From NCBI GenBank assembly GCA_030533445.1, contig CM060080.1, forward strand, positions 3,989,052 to 4,053,051: 64,000 nt of DNA, read 5' to 3'. Origin of the DNA: Cyprinodon diabolis. Lineage: Eukaryota; Chordata; Actinopteri; Cyprinodontiformes; Cyprinodontidae. The stretch's first letter is position 1. Each line of letters starts with the position of its first letter. Below, piece by piece: positions 11,224-21,979 of the stretch. The translations under genes were made by a program, and so were the position numbers. The notes under the pieces were generated by a model. That model did not search any database. It saw only the letters and a list, made by a program, of their open reading frames with translations, and was not told the DNA's origin.

Positions 11224-12039
11224 AGAAGTCCGGTCAGCAAGGAATAATCAGTGGGTCATTATTTATAACAAAAACTCATACGTTCGCTGTGATTGAATGA
11301 ATTTAGCGTAAATCAGTAAAAAAAAAAAAATAAAACAATACTTTTCAATACGATCACCGAGTCCGGGAGCGGCCATTTTTGCCCAAATATAGTAATACCT
11401 CACTGCTGACATCTTCCAACAATGACGTCACGGTGCGGTAAGCCTAGCGCCATTCTCTCTGCTTTACAAGCTAAATCAATGGGAACTACTAGACACATCT
11501 GCAATCAACAACAATTATTGAAGATTTCCAGAGGACTTCACCATTGAAATTCACCAGAGCTATAGTGAAACTGACAATGCCCACGTGCATGGCAGCTGGA
11601 TGCTGGAATACATCGGGTAAAAGTGAAAAAAAGAGTTATTCCACCTTTCTGATTCCTGATCCTCCACGGACGGGTTGGTCGTTGGATCGCCAACTTGAAG
11701 AGGGAGGATTTGCCATCGAACTTCTGGCCAGAGAAAAAACACGTAATATGTAGCCAACATTTGGAAGAAGAATGTTTTCAAGATGACTTGGATAATAGCG
11801 CGTTGTGACAAACACCAGATACAGCACTGGGACTTGATCAACAGCCGATACCGCACCGTGACGTCACTAACCAGTAGGTGGCAGTAGTGTTCTTTGACAA
11901 ACATGGATGCCTCCAGTAAAGCACATTCACATGAAAATTTATCTTAAATAAAAACACTTATAATTTATTTTACAGTATTTAATAATTTCATATTTAAAGT
12001 ACTTTCAGAAGTTTGAATTTTGAATATGACCGGACTTTT
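11224..12039 (+). mobile_element. Non-autonomous element carrying a THAP-domain exon
   Basis: Ends are imperfect inverted repeats: AGAAGTCCGGTCA at the left and TGACCGGACTTTT at the right. Between them lies a THAP coding segment (11577-11816). The last 150 bases (about 11905-12039) recur at 21840-21975, which supports a mobile family. I could not read a TSD. The right flank has been disturbed by a TTAA MITE a few bases away. A THAP domain with TIRs recalls P-element-like and some other THAP transposons; superfamily left open. Confidence 0.65.
11577..11816 (+). pseudogene. THAP zinc-finger domain, frameshifted
   Basis: Translation from ATG at 11577 gives MPTCMAAGCWNTSGKS and then a FLIPDPP-like stretch, typical of the first half of a THAP C2CH finger (C-x4-C). 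The second half continues in another frame as RWIANLKREDLPSNFWPEKK and then HVICSQHLEEECF, which supplies the C-x2-H pair and the usual conserved W and F. At least one single-base frameshift near 11670 separates the halves, and a stop follows at about 11806. THAP domains bind specific DNA and occur in P-type transposases and in host proteins; given the flanking TIRs I take this one as transposon-derived. Confidence 0.75.
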
Positions 12040-12046
12040 CCTTTAA

Positions 12047-12717
12047 AGGCACACTATGCAACATTTTTCAGTTAATTAATGTGTTCCATAACGTTTTGGA
12101 GGATTAAATGAGTCATTTCAGGTCAAACAAAGGTATTCTCGGCCGCCCTGGTGGTCTGTGGGGGAAATACCGCACTTGCAATTGCAGGAGCCCTCGGCCC
12201 GCACCCACAGGCTCAGAAGTCTCGCGAGAGTCGGTCTTGCTTTACGGTGAGAACTGCTACACGCCCCCAGTTAAAAGCATGCTCGTTGCTAGCACAGTGG
12301 CGATCTTTGTGCAGTTATCAAGGCGGAACCAGCGTGAAAACAGCGAAAGCCCATGTCGGAGCAGGCAAGAAAGAGGAAAAGGGCTCCGGACAGAGAGAGG
12401 AGTCGTACACGGGTGAACATCGGGCAAGCTTTTTCCGAATGGCGAGAGCTAAAAGAAAAAGAAGGCTGCACGGCTGATGCGGACCTCGAGTTTCTGCTGA
12501 TGTGATTGTAAGTAACATTGGAATGGTTTCTCTCTCTCTGTGTGCATGTTCATACGTCATTCGTTGCGTTCGCCTGTCTGCTAAGCTCAAAACAACCGCG
12601 CCTGGCTTGACGGAGAAACCAGGAGAACAGCTGAGCACATTTACCACAGTGCACTTTTACTTTCGCCCTCTGGGGGGAGCCTCGCTGGAAAATCAACACC
12701 GGTTGCATAGTATACCT
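12047..12717 (+). mobile_element. TTAA-target (piggyBac-like) MITE, copy 1
   Basis: Terminal inverted repeats AGGCACACTATGCAAC and GTTGCATAGTATACCT are flanked on both sides by TTAA (12043-12046 and 12718-12721). A second copy in the opposite orientation is at 60979-61455. Its inner sequence, including 'gagaactgctacacgccccc' and 'ctcaaaacaaccgcgcctgg', is shared between copies. No transposase is encoded. The TTAA duplication fits piggyBac or Kolobok-type mobilisation. Confidence 0.85.
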
Positions 12718-12721
12718 TTAA

Positions 12722-13790
12722 AAATGATTTTGACATCAGTCCAACCGTTCCATGTCCTTAAAAAAAAAAAAAAAAAAAACTGTAAAAAACAAACAAAGTC
12801 CCAGCTCTAACAAAAACAATCAAAGAAACATAGAATGCCATTAACAATGGATAGCAATGAAGGGAGCAGCAAGGCAGCAACTTCACTTGCTGTCAATGCA
12901 TGGCTGCTGAGTGACTGATGAATCAGGAATGCAGGCATTTATCGGCTGATACAAGAAAAAAACGCTTATATCTGCCAAAAAAAAAATCAACTGGCTGATG
13001 TATAGTCTTTGTCCAGCTGGAAGGTTCTATGTTGTGTCAAACAACAAAAATTTTTTATGTTTTTCTTGCATTTGAAACACCAAACGTTATTTAGACGTTG
13101 GTTTTTAGGCTAAACCTGGTCGGTCCCTCAGTCTTAATTTGGTCCAGAAATACATATGGAGAACTGGGCGCAGTTTGGTTGGTCTGATTTTGTCCAATAA
13201 AAGACATTGAAAACTGGGTTTTTCATGTGTTTTCAACAATCTGACAATTGTCACCTTCCAGCCAAATGTAACGGTAGATGTCATTTCGACATAAATCATG
13301 TCGTCTTTTCAACCAATTTTTGCTTGGTAGATTTTGGTGATGAGTGGAATAGAAGCACATTGGAGTCTTCTGCCTTTATAAAGTGATTTGCCAGTACAGA
13401 TCATTTAGTTCTTTTGCTGTTGCTAAGTGTGGTCTAGTTTTAGCTGCTTTATCCTCTGCTTGTTACTACTTCATGCTAATTCATCATGTTCAGATTCAGA
13501 GGAGGATGAAGGCTCTGAAGCATCCTTCTCCATATCCAATAGAGGCCTACAGATGCCTTGACCTTTCTGCTCTGTGTGAGCGTCTGTATGTATGAGTTTG
13601 AAGAGGCTTGAATATTAATGATTGATGAAAACTGTTCATGGCTGAACAGGAATATCAAGTGGTGCATTTAAGAGTCAAAGATTTTCTGGATCTCCATATT
13701 TATCTCCACCTTCTCTTTTACTCTTGGTGGGAGAATAAATTTAAGGACACAAGGTGACCTGAGTGCTATTTTTCGAAAACGTTTCTAAAA
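12722..13790. other. No gene seen
   Basis: AT-rich with a poly-A run at 12759-12779. The part at 13000-13330 has a diffuse internal repetitiveness ('aacgtt', 'tttagacgttgg'), possibly an old repeat I cannot define. Confidence 0.4.
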
Positions 13791-13794
13791 GTTT

Positions 13795-14215
13795 CTGCTG
13801 GGATGTTATATGGAAAGAATTTTGTCCCATTAATTTGCAAGCAAATTCATGTTTTTTAAATTGAAATTTGAAAAAAAAAATTGCAATCCAGGAATGAAAC
13901 TTTAAAATTTTAATCGAAGGAGGGTTTGAAGCGGTAGATCATTGCCGTTTTCTCCGAATTTCAGAATTTTTACCAACTTTTTTTTCATGTTTAAAATTTT
14001 ACAGATTTCCTCATTTCAAAGTTGAAATATTTTTTATATTTTGAGGCGATTCTATATTTTCAGACATCCGCTTGCTCTCTAAACACACAACCAATACAAT
14101 ATGCAGACCAATAGAAATGCGTCTTCACTCCTCACTCCAGAGAAAAGCCCGACTCCACAAAAAAACATGATCTCTGAAGGCAATTTAAAAACAAAAAATT
14201 TTGCAAAACTCTATC
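13795..14215 (+). repeat. Dispersed repeat family T, copy 1
   Basis: It begins near 'gaattttgtcccattaattt' and includes 'accaatagaaatgcgtcttc', 'actcctcactccagag' and 'aaagcccgactccacaa'. The same blocks in the same order are at 20262-20790 and 54084-54560, inverted at 25888-26231, and partly at 27815-27905. Copies are strongly diverged and AT-rich, with no open frame. Confidence 0.6.
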
Positions 14216-14273
14216 AGAAAAAATAGAAATGAACAGTAATAAATCAATAAAAAAAAAGTAAAAATGTAAAATA

Positions 14274-14630
14274 ATGGGCTGCTCAGTGGTGCAGTGTATA
14301 GCACTGCTTCCTTGCAGCAAAAAGGTTCTGGGTTCGACTCCCGGCCCGGGGTCTTTCTGCCTGGAGTTTGCATGTTCTACGGGAAACTCCGGCTTCCTCC
14401 CACAGTCCAAAAACATGACTGTTAGGTTAATTGGCTTCTCTAAATTGTCCTTAGGTGTGAGTGTGTGTGAATGGTTGTTTGTCCTGTGTTTTCCTGCGAG
14501 GGACTGGAGACCCGTCCAGGGTGGACCCCGCCTCTCACCCACTGAGAGCTGGAGATGGGCACCAGCTCTCCTCGCAACCCCACTTGGGAAAAGTGTGACA
14601 GAAAATGGAGAGATGGATGTAAACTAATGA
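14274..14630 (+). repeat. tRNA-derived SINE-like repeat
   Basis: The head carries 'cagtggtgcagtgtatagc' (A-box-like) and 'gggttcgactccc' (B-box-like). It then runs through 'ggagtttgcatgttct', 'cggcttcctcccacagtcc' and 'gactggagacccgtccaggg' to end near 'ggagagatggatgtaaac'. This is one of the commonest teleost dispersed repeats. Fragments of it are at 6965-7040, 17745-17825 and 49688-49800. The tRNA-like head is not a functional tRNA gene. Confidence 0.8.
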
Positions 14631-14879
14631 TAAAAACAACAAAATATGAAATATTACATTTAAAAAAGAGAAATAAGAAAAATTACTCCTAAAGGCGTCA
14701 TAGAATACAAAACTGAGTTTCCATTGTCATAGATGAATAACGATAGTTAAGTGGCTGAAATGGACGTACAGAGAAGTTCAAACCCCATCGACACCTTTCT
14801 CAGCAAATTCTAAACAATTTTTAAAACTTCCAACATAAAACGGGTAAATTCAAACGAAGCCTCGAATTGAGGTGAACTC

Positions 14880-15808
14880 AGGGATGTTGCCTTACTTTTG
14901 TCACGCCCCGAAATTGACATACAGACGCGCCAACTGGTTCACTGGCCTAAGAGAGGGGGGGTATGAAGTGTCGACTGCTGGGCCGCTGAATGGACCTCAG
15001 CAGAGGGCCATGGGCCGCCCACCCTCAGCCGGGGGAAGCACGGGGCCGCCTGTGTCCAGGCTACCGTCAGCAGTTGGGGTTCAGTTGCTCCGTCCCCCAC
15101 TGGCTCCCTCCCCTCTTATGCCGGGGTTCCCGGACCAGCCCTGGAGCTGACGGCTCGGTTCGAGTGCCAGGTGTCTTTCGACTACGTGCTGCACTGTAGT
15201 CGACCAAAATCCCGGACGATTTTTAAATTCCCCGCAGACATTCTTTTAGATATAAAAAGTAGGACATGTCTGGGAAAAAGAGCACATCTGGTCACCCTAC
15301 CATATCAACAATTTGATGTTTCAGTGAGTGAGTGCTTGTTGCTATGATTCGTCTTTGCTCAGCAGCTTGGCTCGTTATAAACCAACCAATCAGAGCACAG
15401 CTCATCTAAATATTCATGAGCATTTTGGGGGAGTGGCGGCCTAGTGGTTAGGGCATAGGGCTTTGAATCCTGAGGTTGTGAGTTCAATCCCCCACTGCCA
15501 CTCTGGCTCCCTGAGCAAGACCCTTAACCCAACACTGCTCCCCGGGCGCCGCACAATGCAGAGAAGTTATTTCCCTCTGGGTATATAAGAGTATATAAAA
15601 TACAAAAAAAAACAAAAATATATATATATATATATAATACCATAAAAGGAAGGAAACCTGTCGTTTCATTCTGGGGCTTTTAACCAGGCTGCATTAGGGC
15701 TCATAGAACAGCTAATATGCCATTTTCAGCCCAACCAATGTTACACACCCTATTCAGAGACCTTAAGGACCAGCAACAGATACCTTATAGAATTATTATA
15801 CGACCCCT
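14880..15808 (-). mobile_element. TTAA-target repeat family R, copy 2 (reverse), interrupted by a SINE
   Basis: This is the inverted form of 5660-6290. It ends at ...CGACCCCT (15808) followed by TTAA (15809-15812). It contains 'gtagggtgaccagatgtg'-type sequence (inverted at about 15270-15305) that copy 1 lacks. A SINE splits it at about 15424-15645, between 'attcatgagcat' and 'ccataaaaggaagg'; these two are contiguous in the copy at 30838. A GC-rich block at 14950-15180 produces long but meaningless frames. Confidence 0.7.
15424..15645 (+). repeat. tRNA-derived SINE, second type, copy 1
   Basis: The head 'gagtggcggcctagtggtta' includes an A-box-like stretch. 'tgagttcaatccc' at about 15478-15491 resembles a B box. 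The body has 'ctccctgagcaagacccttaac' split by 'ctccccgggcgccgcacaatg', and the tail is AT-rich and simple. Related copies are at 28123-28345 and, inverted, at 34840-35030. It is inserted in a family R repeat, so it is the younger of the two. Confidence 0.75.
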
Positions 15809-15812
15809 TTAA

Positions 15813-16701
15813 AACTTTTTTTTTTTTATTTAAGACATTTTCCAAAATGTCAGTGCTAGATTAGTATTATTATTTTTTTCAAATTTACTTAATTTACAAA
15901 GTGTGTTCTTTGCAACAGTAATGGAACAAAATGTCCTCCCGATAACCAGTGTAAACAAACTTCCTGTGTTCAGAAATGACGGGAGATTCAGATGGAGCTG
16001 AATCTGCTGAGAGAGACTTTTTCAGACAGAATAAGAAGAAGAAAAAAAAGAGAAAACAAGCTGGTTTTTATTTCGTGAATTTGCCACCAGTAACAACAGA
16101 AACATCCTCCTGTGTCAAACCTTCGAGGGAAGTTTAAAAAAAAAAATCTCTTCTCAGAAAACCTTCTGACACCGGATGCTGATGTCTTGATATAGCAAGT
16201 GTGCGGTTTTGTGTCCTCCGGGTTACATTTGCCTTTTCTGACGGGCTTTGAAGGAAGCTCGTTCTTTCATCTCCTGCGGCCCCAGAACTCTCTACTCCTC
16301 CACGGTGCTTTCCCTTCCAGTCTCTGTACTCTCACTTGAGCTCGCTCACGCCTACTTCTGCCGTAGCTCAAGAAAAGCACATCAGCCAGTTTACCTGCTG
16401 TCCTAAAATGGTTTTCAAAGGCCTCCTAAAAATGGGGCACTTAATGATTTTATGGTTAGTTTTCAGCTCATCTCTCAAACACAAAATTAACCCATTAACG
16501 GTTTTGTTTTTTGGCTTTCATGGTTTAAACCTGATGTGTACAAATCTTAGGAGCATCGGTCTGTTTAGAGAGAATACAAAAAAAAAATCTACTAAATTAT
16601 CCTTGAAAATTAGGTTTGGACATCTGTAAACATTAACTCTCAAGCTTTAGGTGTAGACTGGGTCACGTTATGACCGTTTTTAAATGTTTACCCCAGTGGC
16701 T
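15813..16701. other. No gene seen
   Basis: AT-rich sequence with short frames only. The 16200-16380 part is richer in C and T but has no exon signals that I would trust. Confidence 0.45.
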
Positions 16702-16710
16702 CACAGTAGT

Positions 16711-17335
16711 TAGCCTCGTGAAAATTGCGCCAGGATGCGCCGCTCAAAATCAGCTCTGTGCTCCCCTTAATTTTGCTGTCGCCCTGACGAAATCATAGCC
16801 TCGTGAGACCATCCTGATCTCGCGAGCTTTCAAGGTTTTCACAGATCAGTCTGGAGACTCTCTGTTAAAGAAAATTTGGAGCCGTTCACCAAACAAACGT
16901 CCAATCAGCGTTGGCTTTGAGGCGGGTTGAGGTGTGACGCAACGAGAAGCGCGACAGTTCAGTCTAAAGAACATGGCGGCTTCAGCCGATGAAACTAGCG
17001 TTAGCGTGGCTATCGAGCAAGTTTTATCGGAATTACAGAGTATTTCTTCACTGAAAGAAGAGCAAAACACTGCTCTGGAGGCTTTATCAGAGGAAAAGAT
17101 GTTTTTGCTCTTCTCCCGACTGGTTTCGGCAAGAGTAGCCTGGCTTGTGGTTGTGTTTTCGTCGTCGCTCTGTTAGTACGTCATATGCTTCGTTGATTTG
17201 ATTGGTTTATTTGGCCCGTCTATCACCAACATAGGCCAATCAGCTAACCAGTATTTTCGCCCCTTCCCAAAATTACTTCAAAGGAAGGTTTCCAGATGGA
17301 TATGCGGAGCAAATCCATCTGGCGGAGTCAGGTTA
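16711..17335 (+). mobile_element. Helicase-fragment element (family H), copy A
   Basis: The 625-bp element starts TAGCCTCGTGA and ends GGAGTCAGGTTA. Near-identical 9-bp flanks, CACAGTAGT (16702-16710) and CACAGTGGT (17336-17344), look like a TSD. A second TAGCCTCGTGAGACC terminus lies inside at 16796. The 85 bases between the two termini are shared, inverted, with the sequence next to copy B (about 21695-21780). Copy A therefore looks composite: an H element plus a piece of the repeat it once sat in. Copies B and C are at 21222-21694 and 38779-39308. Confidence 0.75.
16973..17176 (+). pseudogene. RecQ-like helicase N-terminal fragment, copy A
   Basis: The ATG at 16973 lies in a good initiation context (AACATGG) and opens with MAASADETSVSVAIEQVL. 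It continues through SSLKEEQNTALEA, which fits the pre-motif-I block of RecQ and related SF2 helicases. A one-base loss before the Walker A region shifts the frame. In the shifted frame, 17113-17136 encodes LPTGFGKS, a complete Walker A (motif I). The helicase similarity stops right after it and the frame ends in an unrelated CGCVFVVALLV tail. No motifs II-VI are present, so this cannot be an active helicase. Assignment to RecQ-like rather than another SF2 branch rests mainly on copy C. Confidence 0.65.
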
Positions 17336-17439
17336 CACAGTGGTTGGATCGAACATTAATTTCTTTGCGTATCATCCATTGTTTGAGTGTTTTACCCTTT
17401 GTTTTTGCTGAGTTTGTAATTAGGGCCGTAACTACCATT

Positions 17440-17740
17440 TGTCTGGGTTGAGGACCCAAATGCAGAGATGAGGAGGCTGGGGTGAGTTTTGAAGATTTAA
17501 TAAAGGGCAAACAGAGGCAAAAATAGTACAAAATGGTGAAAACCAAAAAAATCTGAAAACCTCAGGGAAAACACACAAGGAGATGACGGATCGGCAAAAC
17601 AACAACGAGGAACCAGCAAACAGTGACTGAACATGAGGTGTATAGATGGGAGACTGAACAAAGGCTAATCAGTAGATTGCCCCCTGATCTCTGTACTTGG
17701 GCTCCAAAAACCTCCACCCAACTGTGATATATACACTCTC
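17440..17740 (-). repeat. Dispersed repeat fragment ('acccaaatgcag' type)
   Basis: The block 'gaggacccaaatgcagagat' followed by 'gaagatttaataaagggcaa' resembles a common fish repeat. The same theme recurs at about 35600-35720 ('agcccacatgcagaacacaa', 'aacagagtttattgaatg'). Divergence is high. No coding content. Confidence 0.4.
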
Positions 17741-17744
17741 TATG

Positions 17745-17825
17745 CAAAAAAACACTAGGCAGGGATTCAAACCCAGGACCTTCTTTCTGCAAGGCAACAG
17801 TAGAACACAGCAGGAATACAGTCAG
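17745..17825 (-). repeat. Fragment of tRNA-derived SINE (reverse)
   Basis: 'gggattcaaacccaggacc' and 'tctgcaaggcaacag' are the inverted B-box and downstream part of the 14274 SINE. Confidence 0.55.
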
Positions 17826-17879
17826 TGTGAAGCTGTTTGTTTTCTAATCCATTCTCCAACAAACCTTCATAGAGCAGCT

Positions 17880-18480
17880 GCATTCATATCAAACTACAGA
17901 GAGGAGGTGGAGCAGCTGGTGGATGGTGCTGAGGCAACAGCCTGATCCTGGATGTGGAGAAAACGGAGATCATGGTGGACAAACAGGCCTAACCACGTTC
18001 CACTGCTAATCAACAGCACCACATTCCTGAGGGCCCACATCACAGACACCCTCACCTGGACTGGAAACACCACCTCACTGTTAGAAAGGTCACAGAAGCG
18101 CTTGGACTTCCTGTGGAGGATGAGGAGAGCCCCCCTGCCCCCACCCATCCTCCCCACCTTCTCCAGAAGCACCATAGAGAGCGTTCTGAGCAGCTGTCTC
18201 ACTGTGTGGTGTGGAGGCTGCAGCGCCTCAGACTGGAAGAAGGTGAGAACAGCAGAGAGGATCATGGGGGCTCCTCTTCCCTCCATTAAAGACATTTCAT
18301 CCCAGCGCTGCGTGTCCCGAGCCCTGTGACATCATCAATGACCCCTGACCCCCCACCATGGACTCTTCTCCCTGCTGCCCTCTGGGAAGAGAATTTAAAG
18401 CATTCCATGCAGGTCCAGCAGGTTCTGCAGCAGCTTCTTCCCCACCGCCATCAGACTGGTGAATGATGAAAAACTCTAAA
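17880..18480 (+). pseudogene. LINE reverse transcriptase C-terminal relic (L2-like)
   Basis: The frame 17952-18329 gives STTFLRAHITDTLTWTGNTT, then LLERSQKRLDFLWRMRR, then STIESVLSSCLTVW and GAPLPSIKDISSQRCVSRAL. This is the standard order of the region after the catalytic domain in L2/CR1-type LINE proteins. A further frame supplies SPCCPLGREF and an AASSPPPSDW-like end, so at least one frameshift and stops are present. The catalytic part is missing, as expected for a 5'-truncated insertion. Clade placement is tentative. Confidence 0.8.
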
Positions 18481-20260
18481 TCATGTCAGAATCGAAATAA
18501 AACTGACCATATCAATGCATTTTTTTGCACTTCTTTTTCGACCACAATGTTTATATTTGATGGACATGATGGACTTTAAGGAAAAGGAAATGTGATGAGA
18601 GCTGTACAAAATGAAAATACAAAATGAAATTTTGTGTTCTATACAAAATGATAATAATGCTTAAATCTAAGTCTATCCAGGTTGACGAAGGACATTTTTC
18701 ACACAGTATTTTTTTTAAATTGGTGTAAAATAATTTTTTTTCTTCAGCTTCAAACTCATGTGACACAATGAAAAACTCTGAGGTTTGTGGTTTTAACATA
18801 AAGAGTGTAGAGAGTAAAGGGGTGTAAGTACTCGGAATGATCTCTGAAGGAAAATGAGAAAAGGTGATGCAGCTATAAGCAGGTTAGGTTCTGGAAAACT
18901 CACTTCTATGTTATATTTGGTGGAAGCACTGATGCCCACAGCTTCCTTTATGGGTCAGATGGTTTCATATGGTGTGATGATGTTCACTTCAGATAGATTT
19001 AGTGGATTTGTGTGATTATAAGATAAACCTGCTCATTACGAATGGCTGAACGCCACCGTCGCTTCCACCGCCAAGCGAAATGGGCCGGGGAAAATCTCCT
19101 TGCTTTGGACTGTTTAACGGACGTGCCAATCATTTCAGGCCGCTGGTTGTTAATCGTCTTATCGGTCCGATTGAGCAAGATGTGGCAAACTCCATGAAAA
19201 TTCCTCCTCTCTCTGTTTCTGTTTCGCTCACCCTTCTCTCCCAAAGTTTTTCCTCTCTCTGGCTGGGCGGCCGCAGGTTTCCAAACAAACTAGCCGAAAC
19301 ATGTTGTCTGTGAGTCCGTCTATCCAGCCCTCCCGCTGGGCAACAAAGCTGCCATCCACAATGTAAGCAGGTGGCGCTGGCATCCCGGGGAGAATGGGCA
19401 GAGCATGTGGGCGTCACGCAGACGACGCCAATCCAAAATTCCCAGCTGACCTCCAAAAACCAAGGCTACTGCTGCGCTCGCCAATCTTCGGGAGAATCAA
19501 GTTTTCCTTGTCTGTGTGTGTTTGCATTGCTCTCCCCTCCTCATGTTGAGCTGTTTGCCGTCATCACGATTTTCAGCACATTTTTCTACTTCTTTTTTGT
19601 TCTGTCCTTCCTGCACATCTCCCTCACTCGGCATGTTTGCTTTGTGGGGGTGCTGTTTAGCCGAGTGGGACCAGCATCAGGCCGCCGGCCAGCCGCCTTC
19701 GGTTGGACGTTAATGAACGGAACAGGAGTGGGCACATCTGATGAGGCTGGCCGTGCTGTCGACTGATTTTCATCTGGTGTGTGTGCGCCTGCCTGTTGTG
19801 TGTCTGACAACAGGTGCAGGCCAGATCTCTGTGCACTGACAAAATACAGACTCTGCTGTGCCAACACAGGTGATTTCTACCCGAGACAAACAAACAGGCA
19901 GTCCAGCTTCCTTGTATTTCCCCCTCTCTTTCAAAGGAGAGCATGCTCGAAAAACGTCAGGGCTTAGTCAAAGTATTCACACCTTTTTAGGAGATGGACC
20001 AACAAAAAACAGAGAAAAGGATGTTTTATGTTTTTAGTTTAGCATTTTTACAGAAAATAACAGCATCTTGCGGATAAAAGTAATTAAATACTTGGTTAAA
20101 GTACGTTTAACTGTATTTCATTCAGGCTCTGGGACACCTTGGTTCTCTGGATGTGTGTATTTTTCATTCAGAAACTTTTTTCTTGGCCTTGGTGTCGACC
20201 TTGAATTGTGAGGTCTTGGTTTTCTCTTATTGTTCCAGGTTTGATGATTTTACTTGAGGA
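18481..20260. other. Single-copy stretch, no gene found
   Basis: Segment 19000-19960 has balanced composition, no repeat match in the window and several CT-rich tracts. Open frames occur on both strands (for example 19371-19766) but show no domain and overlap heavily. It could hold regulatory sequence. Near 19970-20060, 'agtattcacacctttttag' resembles the end of a dispersed fish repeat. Confidence 0.4.
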
Positions 20261-20261
20261 A

Positions 20262-20790
20262 TTTTGTTCTTTTGTTTTTGCAAAGAACACATTTGATAAA
20301 AAGAAATACTACAAAAAAATGCAACCCAGAAATGAAAAAAAAAAAAATTGATAAAAAAAAAAAAAGGCTTTAAGAGAATTTACTCTTTTCAAATTTGATT
20401 TTAAAAAGCTCTCTTTCTCTACAGATTGCATCATTTCTCTTTTTTGGATTGTATTCATTCTGAATTGAACTTCATTGATCACATTTACTTCACTTTAATC
20501 CAAATAAAAATGCATGCTGTTGACCAATTAGTGCTGATGCTAACATCCAGCAGACCAATAGAAATCTGTGTTTTCTCCTCCTTTCAGAGGAAAGCCCGCC
20601 CACAGAAGTAAAGAGAACGTGATCTGGAAAATGCAGTTTAAAGAGAAAGAAATTCATAAATATTAATCTGAAAAGAGAAATAAACAAATCTGAAAAAAAA
20701 AATATATATATTATGAAAAATTTGGGGAAAAAAAGCAGAACGAGTATTTCGCTCTGTTCCAGTTCGCCCTGATGCGTTCACGTCAATTAA
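20262..20790 (+). repeat. Dispersed repeat family T, copy 2
   Basis: Shares 'gaccaatagaaatctgtg', 'ctttcagaggaaagcccgcc' and 'cagaagtaaagagaac' with the other T copies. Poly-A-rich inner stretches. Confidence 0.6.
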
Positions 20791-21221
20791 AAATGTTGGA
20801 ATATAAAATTTGTAAAATAACATTATTTAAGTGTGATAAAAAAATACACTAATTATACTTAACAATACAGAATGGGTTTACATAAAGTGATTGTTGAGGC
20901 CGTTTTTGAAAATGATCACATTCATGCATTATATGCTATTATCTCCTTTAAAATGGGACGCGAAATGACCTTTTTTAATGTAGCCTAGTAAAATAAATTA
21001 ATAATTAAATAGGAAACTTGGGGCAACAGGAATGAAGCAAGGTGTTACGTTCACAGCTGGGAAACGATAGCTTAACAGCCAGTTAAATAAGACAATCCAC
21101 ATGTATCGGTGACATCATTAAATCAAATGCTGTGTCCCAGGGCCCTGGCTTCATTACATGAAAGAAAAATGTCAGAAAATGCCTTCTTCTGAAAATTTGA
21201 GCGAGTGTGGAGTGATTTCGC

Positions 21222-21694
21222 TAACCTGACTCTGCCATATGGATTTGCTCCGCATATCCATCTGGAAACCTTCCGTTGAAGTAATTTTGGGAAGGGGCGA
21301 AAATACTGGTTAGCTGATTGGTCTATGTTGGTGATAGACGGGCCAAATAAACCAATCAGATCAACGAAGCGTATGACGTACTAACAGAGCGACGACGAAA
21401 ACACAACCACAAGCCAGGCTACTCTTGCTGAAACCAGTCGGGAGAAGAGCAAAAACATCTTTCCCTCTGAGAAAAGCCTCCAGAGCAGTGTTTTGCTCTT
21501 CTTTCAGTGAAGAAATACTCTGTAATTCCGATAAAACTTTCTCGATAGCCACGCTAACGCTAGTTTCATCAGCCAAAGCTGATTGGACGTTCGTTTGGTG
21601 AACGGCTCCAAATTTTCTTTAACGGAGAGTCTCCAGACTGATCTGCGAGTGAAACCTTGAAAGCTCGCGAGATCAGGATGGTCTCACGAGGCTA
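21222..21694 (-). mobile_element. Helicase-fragment element (family H), copy B
   Basis: It runs from TAACCTGACTCTGCC to CTCACGAGGCTA on the + strand. The flanks TGATTTCGC (21213-21221) and TGATTTCGT (21695-21703) form a 9-bp TSD with one mismatch. The coding fragment (on the minus strand, about 21361-21576) keeps the reading frame through LRGKDVFALLPTGFSKS but carries G to S in the Walker A motif. It has lost about 80 bases around the start codon region. The tail is the same CGCVFVVALL sequence as copy A. Confidence 0.75.
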
Positions 21695-21975
21695 TGATTT
21701 CGTCAGAGCGACAGCAAAATTAAGGGGAGCACGGAGCTGATTTTGAGCGGCGCGTCCTAGCGCAACTTTGAGCGACGGAGCGAATGAGCGAGCATCCTCC
21801 TGAGCGGGAATTGCGCAGGGCTCCGCTCCGTTCACATGGTCTGGTCTCCAGTAAAGCACATTCCAATGAAAATTACTCTTAATTAAAAACACTCATTTAT
21901 TGAACAGTATGTAGTAATTTCATATCTAAAGTACTTTCCGAAGTTTGAATTCCTAAAATAACCAGACTTTTCCAC
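21695..21975 (+). repeat. Host repeat of copy B plus the 3' end of the THAP element family
   Basis: Bases 21704-21780 match, inverted, the piece inside copy A (16711-16795). Bases 21840-21975 match 11905-12039, the right end of the THAP-carrying element, including 'ccagtaaagcacattc' and 'aaagtactttc'. Two different repeat histories therefore abut here. Confidence 0.6.
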
Positions 21976-21979
21976 TAAG

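Noticed and set aside
12108..12647. Overlapping frames of about 100 codons on both strands
   Set aside because: They lie inside a TTAA MITE; equivalent frames in the second copy (60958-61308) differ by stops and shifts.
14274..14345. tRNA-like sequence with A- and B-box motifs (also at 15430, 28125 and 34690)
   Set aside because: These are heads of SINEs; no cloverleaf with an anticodon arm and acceptor stem can be drawn from them with confidence.
14132..14627. 136- and 117-codon frames on opposite strands
   Set aside because: Both lie in a tRNA-derived SINE whose GC-rich body is open by chance; similar frames arise in most copies of such repeats.
16973..17176. Treating the helicase-like frame as a host RecQ gene exon
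   Set aside because: It occurs three times, within copies flanked by target duplications, with no downstream helicase motifs, so it belongs to a mobile family.
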